DNA of 64,000 nucleotides from Hydrogenophaga sp. Lineage in GTDB: Bacteria > Pseudomonadota > Gammaproteobacteria > Burkholderiales > Burkholderiaceae_C. This document shows positions 59,765-64,000 of the stretch, one piece after another. Below the pieces are notes generated by a model, which was given only the letters and a program-made list of their open reading frames with translations, searched no databases and was not told the DNA's origin. The DNA lies in NCBI RefSeq assembly GCF_026125825.1, contig NZ_JAHCKK010000010.1, positions 20,963 to 84,962 on the forward strand, in the 5' to 3' direction. The position numbers and the translations under genes are program-made. Numbering within the stretch: position 1 is the first letter of the stretch; each line of letters opens with the position of its first letter.

Positions 59765-60985
59765 ATGCGCCCCATCCTCCTTGCCCTGCTCGCCTTGCTG
59801 CTGTCGCACGCCGCGTCGGCTGCCCCGCCGATCTACGCCGCCCAGGGAACTTGCGATGGTCACCCGGGCGTCGCGCTGAACGTGCCGGCCGGCTGGTGCG
59901 CGGGCCTGGTGGCGGATGCGCGCGACGGCCTGCGCATGCCGCGCCGCCTGCTGGCCGTGGCGCCGCACCGGTTCTGGATCGTGGACATGGGCAACTGGGA
60001 GCCGCGCCGGGGCCGCCTGCTGGAGCTGCGCACCGACCTCCCGCACGGCGCAGCCGGGCGCCTGCGCGTGCTCGCCAGCGGCCTGGACCGCCCGCATGGC
60101 CTGGCCCTGGGCCCGGACGGCCGCATCTACGTCGGCGAAGCCGGCACCGTGTGGCGCACACCGGTGGGCGAGGCGGTGCAGCGGCAGGACGTGATCACCG
60201 GCCTGCCCACCGGCGGCGCGCACCCGCTCAAGGAACTGGCCTTCACGCCCGATGGCCGGCTGCTCGTCAACCTGGGCTCCGTCACCGACGCCTGCCGGGG
60301 CGACGACCAGCAACAGCCCCTGCCTTGCCCCGAGCTCACCGGCCCGCAGCCGCGCGCCGCCGTGTACGTGGCCCGCTTCGGCGGCACCGACTTCGCGCTG
60401 CAGAGCTTCAAGCCGCTGGCCACCGGCCTGCGCAACTCGCTGGGCCTGGCCGGCACGATCGCACGCGATGGCACGGTGCGCCTGTGGCAGGCCGAGAACT
60501 CGGTCGACTACACCGACGCGGCGCTGCCCGCCGAGGAGCTCAACGAACTGAAGGACGGTGCGTCCTACGGCTGGCCCTACTGCGTGAGCGATGCGCGCGG
60601 CAAGGCCGTCACGGCCCGTGGCTACGAAGGTCGGGCGCGCTGCAACGCGCACACGCCTGCCCATGCGGCCTGGCCGGCCCACGTGGCCCCGCTGCAACTG
60701 CTCACGGCGCCTCAGACCCTCACCACCGGCCCCTTCGCCGGCCGCCTGCTCGCCGTCTGGCACGGCTACCGCACGGGCGGCCACCGCATCGTGGCCTGGC
60801 GGCTCGACGAACACGGCCGCCCCGCCGGCGCGCGCGAAGACCTGGTCAGCGGCTGGCACGCCCAGGCCGGCGTGCGCCCGCTGGGCACGCCTGCCGGCAT
60901 CACCCTCGACGCCGACGGCCGCCTGTGGATCGTCGAAGACCGCAACCGCAGCGTGATCGTGATCGCGCCCAGCCCGTCCCCCTGA
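59765..60985 (+). CDS. PQQ-type sugar dehydrogenase-like beta-propeller protein
   Basis: Exported protein of 406 residues with a Sec signal peptide (MRPILLALLALLLSHAASA, cleavage near residue 20). The repeating GLDRPHGLALGPDGRIYVGEAG and KELAFTPDGRLLVNLGS segments are blades of a soluble-glucose/sorbosone-dehydrogenase propeller. The closing GTPAGITLDADGRLWIVEDRN is typical of this group. Its substrate and true cofactor use are not established. It sits between queA and tgt with 10-bp and 24-bp gaps, so it may be expressed with them without a shared role. Confidence 0.78.
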   Translation: MRPILLALLALLLSHAASAAPPIYAAQGTCDGHPGVALNVPAGWCAGLVADARDGLRMPRRLLAVAPHRFWIVDMGNWEPRRGRLLELRTDLPHGAAGRLRVLASGLDRPHGLALGPDGRIYVGEAGTVWRTPVGEAVQRQDVITGLPTGGAHPLKELAFTPDGRLLVNLGSVTDACRGDDQQQPLPCPELTGPQPRAAVYVARFGGTDFALQSFKPLATGLRNSLGLAGTIARDGTVRLWQAENSVDYTDAALPAEELNELKDGASYGWPYCVSDARGKAVTARGYEGRARCNAHTPAHAAWPAHVAPLQLLTAPQTLTTGPFAGRLLAVWHGYRTGGHRIVAWRLDEHGRPAGAREDLVSGWHAQAGVRPLGTPAGITLDADGRLWIVEDRNRSVIVIAPSPSP

Positions 60986-62182
<1,197 letters not shown>

Positions 62183-62422
62183 CCTTCGGCCCGGGCCGCG
62201 GGTGCGCCGCAAGCACCCCGCGCGGGCAGGCGCCGTGCGCCATGCCGGTCCATGAGCAGTCCCTTGGTCAACCGCATGGCCTCACAAAGTGGCGGTGGAT
62301 GGGCTCATGCGGGTCTGCTCCTCTAGGGCACCGTGTGGGGCGGCCACCCCATCGGGCATCGCCTTCCGATACAGTTGCCTCGATCAACCCCGAAGTACCG
62401 CATCCCGATACCGGACTTCCCC

Positions 62423-62500
62423 ATGAGCACCACCGCCGACCTCGTCCTGGCCTTCAAGAAGGCGCTGAAGGCCGCAGCTGCGGCGCTGAGGCCGGCATGA
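62423..62500 (+). pseudogene. Short reading frame resembling a truncated XRE-regulator N-terminus
   Basis: A 25-codon frame, MSTTADLVLAFKKALKAAAA and onward to LRPA. Its start resembles the first helix of small Cro/CI-type regulators common in Burkholderiales, but it ends before any HTH. Its TGA overlaps the ATG of the MFS gene (ATGA). It may be a decayed regulator remnant or a coupling leader peptide; no clear proof of translation. The 240 bp before it (62183-62422) show nothing recognisable. Confidence 0.35.
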
Positions 62501-63675
62501 ACCGCCCCGTGCCCCGCCACATCCTGCCCGTGCTGGTGCTGGCCCAGTTTCTGGGCACCTCGCTCTGGTTCGCGGTGAACGCGGTCATGCCCGACCTGCA
62601 AAGCGAGCTCGGCTGGCCCACCAGCGCGGTGGGCACGCTCACCTCGGCGCTGCAGTTCGGCTTCATCGCTGGCACGCTGGTGTTCGCGCTGCTGGCCATT
62701 GCCGACCGTTTCGCACCGCGCAGGGTGTTCCTGGCGTGTTCGCTGGCCGGTGCGGCCTGCACCGTGGGGGCCTGGTGGATGGTCCGCGACTTCAGCGCAT
62801 TGCTGGCCTGGCGTTTCGCCACCGGCTTCTTCCTCGCGGGCATCTACCCGGTGGGCATGAAGATCGCCGCGCAGTGGTACACGCGCGGCCTGGGCGGTGC
62901 GCTGGGCCTGCTCATCGGCGCGCTGGTGCTGGGCTCGGCCAGCGCGCATGCGCTGCGCGCACTCAGCGGCGCCCTGCCCTGGCCCTCGCTCATGCTCGGT
63001 GTGGCGGGGCTGGCCGCCGCGGGCGGCGTGCTGCTGTTCTTCGGCACCAGCGACCCGCCTGGCGCGCCCCAACGCGTGAGCACGCTGCAATGGCGCGCCC
63101 TGGCCACCCTGTGGACGGACGCGCGCGTGCGCAGTTCGGTGCTCGGTTACTTCGGCCACATGTGGGAGCTCTACACCATGTGGGTGATGGTGCCGCTGGT
63201 GCTGGCCACGCGCCTGCAGGGCACGGGTCTCTCGTGGGCCGCGTTCCTGGTGCTGGGCGCGGGCGCCATCGGCTGTGCGGGCGGGGGCTGGCTCGCGCCG
63301 CGCTGGGGCAGCGCGCGGGTGGCGGGCACGCAACTGGCCCTCAGCGGGGCCTGCTGCCTGGCCGCGCCCTGGGCCATGGGCGCACCGGCCCCGGTGTTCA
63401 TCGGCTGGCTGCTGCTCTGGGGCGTCACGGTCTCGGGCGACTCGCCGCAGTTCTCCACACTGACTGCACGCAACGCGCCTGCCCAGGCCGTGGGCAGCGT
63501 GCTCACGCTCACCAACAGCATCGGCTTTGCGATCTCCATCGCCAGCATCCTGCTGTTCGTCTCCCTGGCCGAACAGGTGCCGCTGGGCGCGCTGCTGCCC
63601 TGGCTGGCGATCGGGCCCGCGCTGGGGCTGTGGGCCTTGCGGCCGCTCTGGCGGGAAGACGCCTGCGCCCCCTAG
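62497..63675 (+). CDS. MFS transporter
   Basis: Inner-membrane protein of 392 residues with about twelve hydrophobic helices and the loop 2-3 region ALLAIADRFAPRRVF. The start MNRPVPRHILPVLVLAQFLGTSLWFA matches a large group of uncharacterised Burkholderiales MFS carriers related to YfkF/CynX-like permeases. The ATG overlaps the stop of a 25-codon frame, suggesting coupled translation. The substrate is unknown. Confidence 0.85.
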   Translation: MNRPVPRHILPVLVLAQFLGTSLWFAVNAVMPDLQSELGWPTSAVGTLTSALQFGFIAGTLVFALLAIADRFAPRRVFLACSLAGAACTVGAWWMVRDFSALLAWRFATGFFLAGIYPVGMKIAAQWYTRGLGGALGLLIGALVLGSASAHALRALSGALPWPSLMLGVAGLAAAGGVLLFFGTSDPPGAPQRVSTLQWRALATLWTDARVRSSVLGYFGHMWELYTMWVMVPLVLATRLQGTGLSWAAFLVLGAGAIGCAGGGWLAPRWGSARVAGTQLALSGACCLAAPWAMGAPAPVFIGWLLLWGVTVSGDSPQFSTLTARNAPAQAVGSVLTLTNSIGFAISIASILLFVSLAEQVPLGALLPWLAIGPALGLWALRPLWREDACAP

Positions 63676-63752
63676 CAGGCCTGGTGCGCTGGCGAACAGA
63701 CCGGGCCGGACACATGGCCCTACCCTGCAGGCCCTCGTCACGAAGGTGCCCC

Positions 63753-64000
63753 ATGCCCTGGACCCACGACCTTGCCCCGTCCCGCTGGCGCGCGCGCGCC
63801 GCGCTGGGCCTGACCGCGCTGCTGGCGCTGGGCGGCTGCGCCGAATCGGCCCGCTTCAGCGTGAGCGAAGGCACGGGCCCGACCCCGCGCCTGCCGGCAC
63901 CGAACAAAACCCTGATCCCCACGGTGAACGTGGCGCCCGCCGTGGGCTGGCCCAGCGGCGCGGCACCCACGCCGGCAGCGGGCACGCGCGTGACGGCCTT
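63753..64000 (+). CDS. Sorbosone-dehydrogenase-like lipoprotein (partial, runs off the window)
   Basis: The first 82 codons of a gene cut by the window end. The start MPWTHDLAPSRWRARAALGL has a hydrophobic stretch and a lipobox LGGC (Cys29). The mature part, with GTGPTPRLPAPNKTLIPTVN followed by VGWPSGAAPTPAAGTRV, matches the N-terminal region of PQQ-dependent sugar (sorbosone) dehydrogenase family lipoproteins. It would be a periplasmic, membrane-anchored propeller. It is the second protein of this kind within 5 kb. Confidence 0.7.
   Translation, partial: MPWTHDLAPSRWRARAALGLTALLALGGCAESARFSVSEGTGPTPRLPAPNKTLIPTVNVAPAVGWPSGAAPTPAAGTRVTA

Noticed and set aside
62242-62496. Upstream extension of the MFS gene to an earlier start
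   Set aside because: The added residues show no membrane or signal character and the family begins at MNRPVPRH; the ATGA overlap also fixes the start at 62497.

Overview
The window is about 64 kb of very GC-rich, densely coded chromosome. The spc and alpha ribosomal blocks with infA between secY and rpmJ, a urea/short-chain-amide ABC operon with formamidase, a GlpSTPQV-type glycerol transporter and high-GC codon use together point to a betaproteobacterium of the order Burkholderiales, most likely Comamonadaceae and perhaps near Hydrogenophaga or Acidovorax. The genus is an inference. There is no insertion sequence, prophage, integrase, CRISPR array or rRNA operon. No gene-free stretch exceeds 300 bases; the longest are 33495-33781 (it holds a terminator) and 62183-62422 (nothing seen).

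Layout. 49-6667 (minus): urtABCDE-fmdA-fmdB, uptake of urea or short-chain amides and hydrolysis of formamide. 6816-11151 (plus), divergent from it: a giant NCS1-permease/histidine kinase/receiver fusion and its LuxR-type response regulator, with a palindrome in the shared promoter. 11275-11829: a ferritin-like protein. 11849-14959 (minus): a tightly overlapping cassette of glycosyltransferase, acyl-CoA-dehydrogenase-like protein, PIG-L deacetylase and NodS-like methyltransferase, function unknown. 15079-19064: an IclR regulator, then an Lrp/AsnC regulator divergent from a pyruvate-dehydrogenase-E1 paralogue. 19108-22282: small lipoproteins, a VOC protein, a YjfB-like protein, and a LysR regulator divergent from a PACE efflux pump. 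22295-28795: a catabolic cluster (Rieske oxygenase, its reductase, SDR, crotonase, Bug binding protein, TetR) with a divergent IclR regulator. 28873-33494: DUF1090 protein, MFS exporter, exonuclease, orphan histidine kinase.

33729-42832 (minus): the spc-alpha ribosomal run rplN-rplX-rplE-rpsN-rpsH-rplF-rplR-rpsE-rpmD-rplO-secY-infA-rpmJ-rpsM-rpsK-rpsD-rpoA-rplQ. It ends in an initiator tRNA and a rho-independent terminator, and an extra terminator-like hairpin sits between rpsK and rpsD. 42983-53138: glycerol uptake and use, with glpS-T-P-Q-DUF2160-V-glpD on the minus strand and glpR-glpK divergent on the plus strand; repeated GlpR-like half sites lie between them. 53161-58582: proC, then recG-oxyR-dps-ubiA on the minus strand. 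58654-63675: queA, a sugar-dehydrogenase-like beta-propeller, tgt and an MFS transporter. The window ends inside a second sugar-dehydrogenase-like lipoprotein gene.

The best candidates for undescribed biology are the permease-kinase fusion that appears to watch over the amide/urea operon, and the four-gene glycosyltransferase/ACAD/PIG-L/NodS-like cassette. Next come several well-formed operator palindromes and RNA hairpins placed where they could set transporter stoichiometry or ribosomal-protein output.
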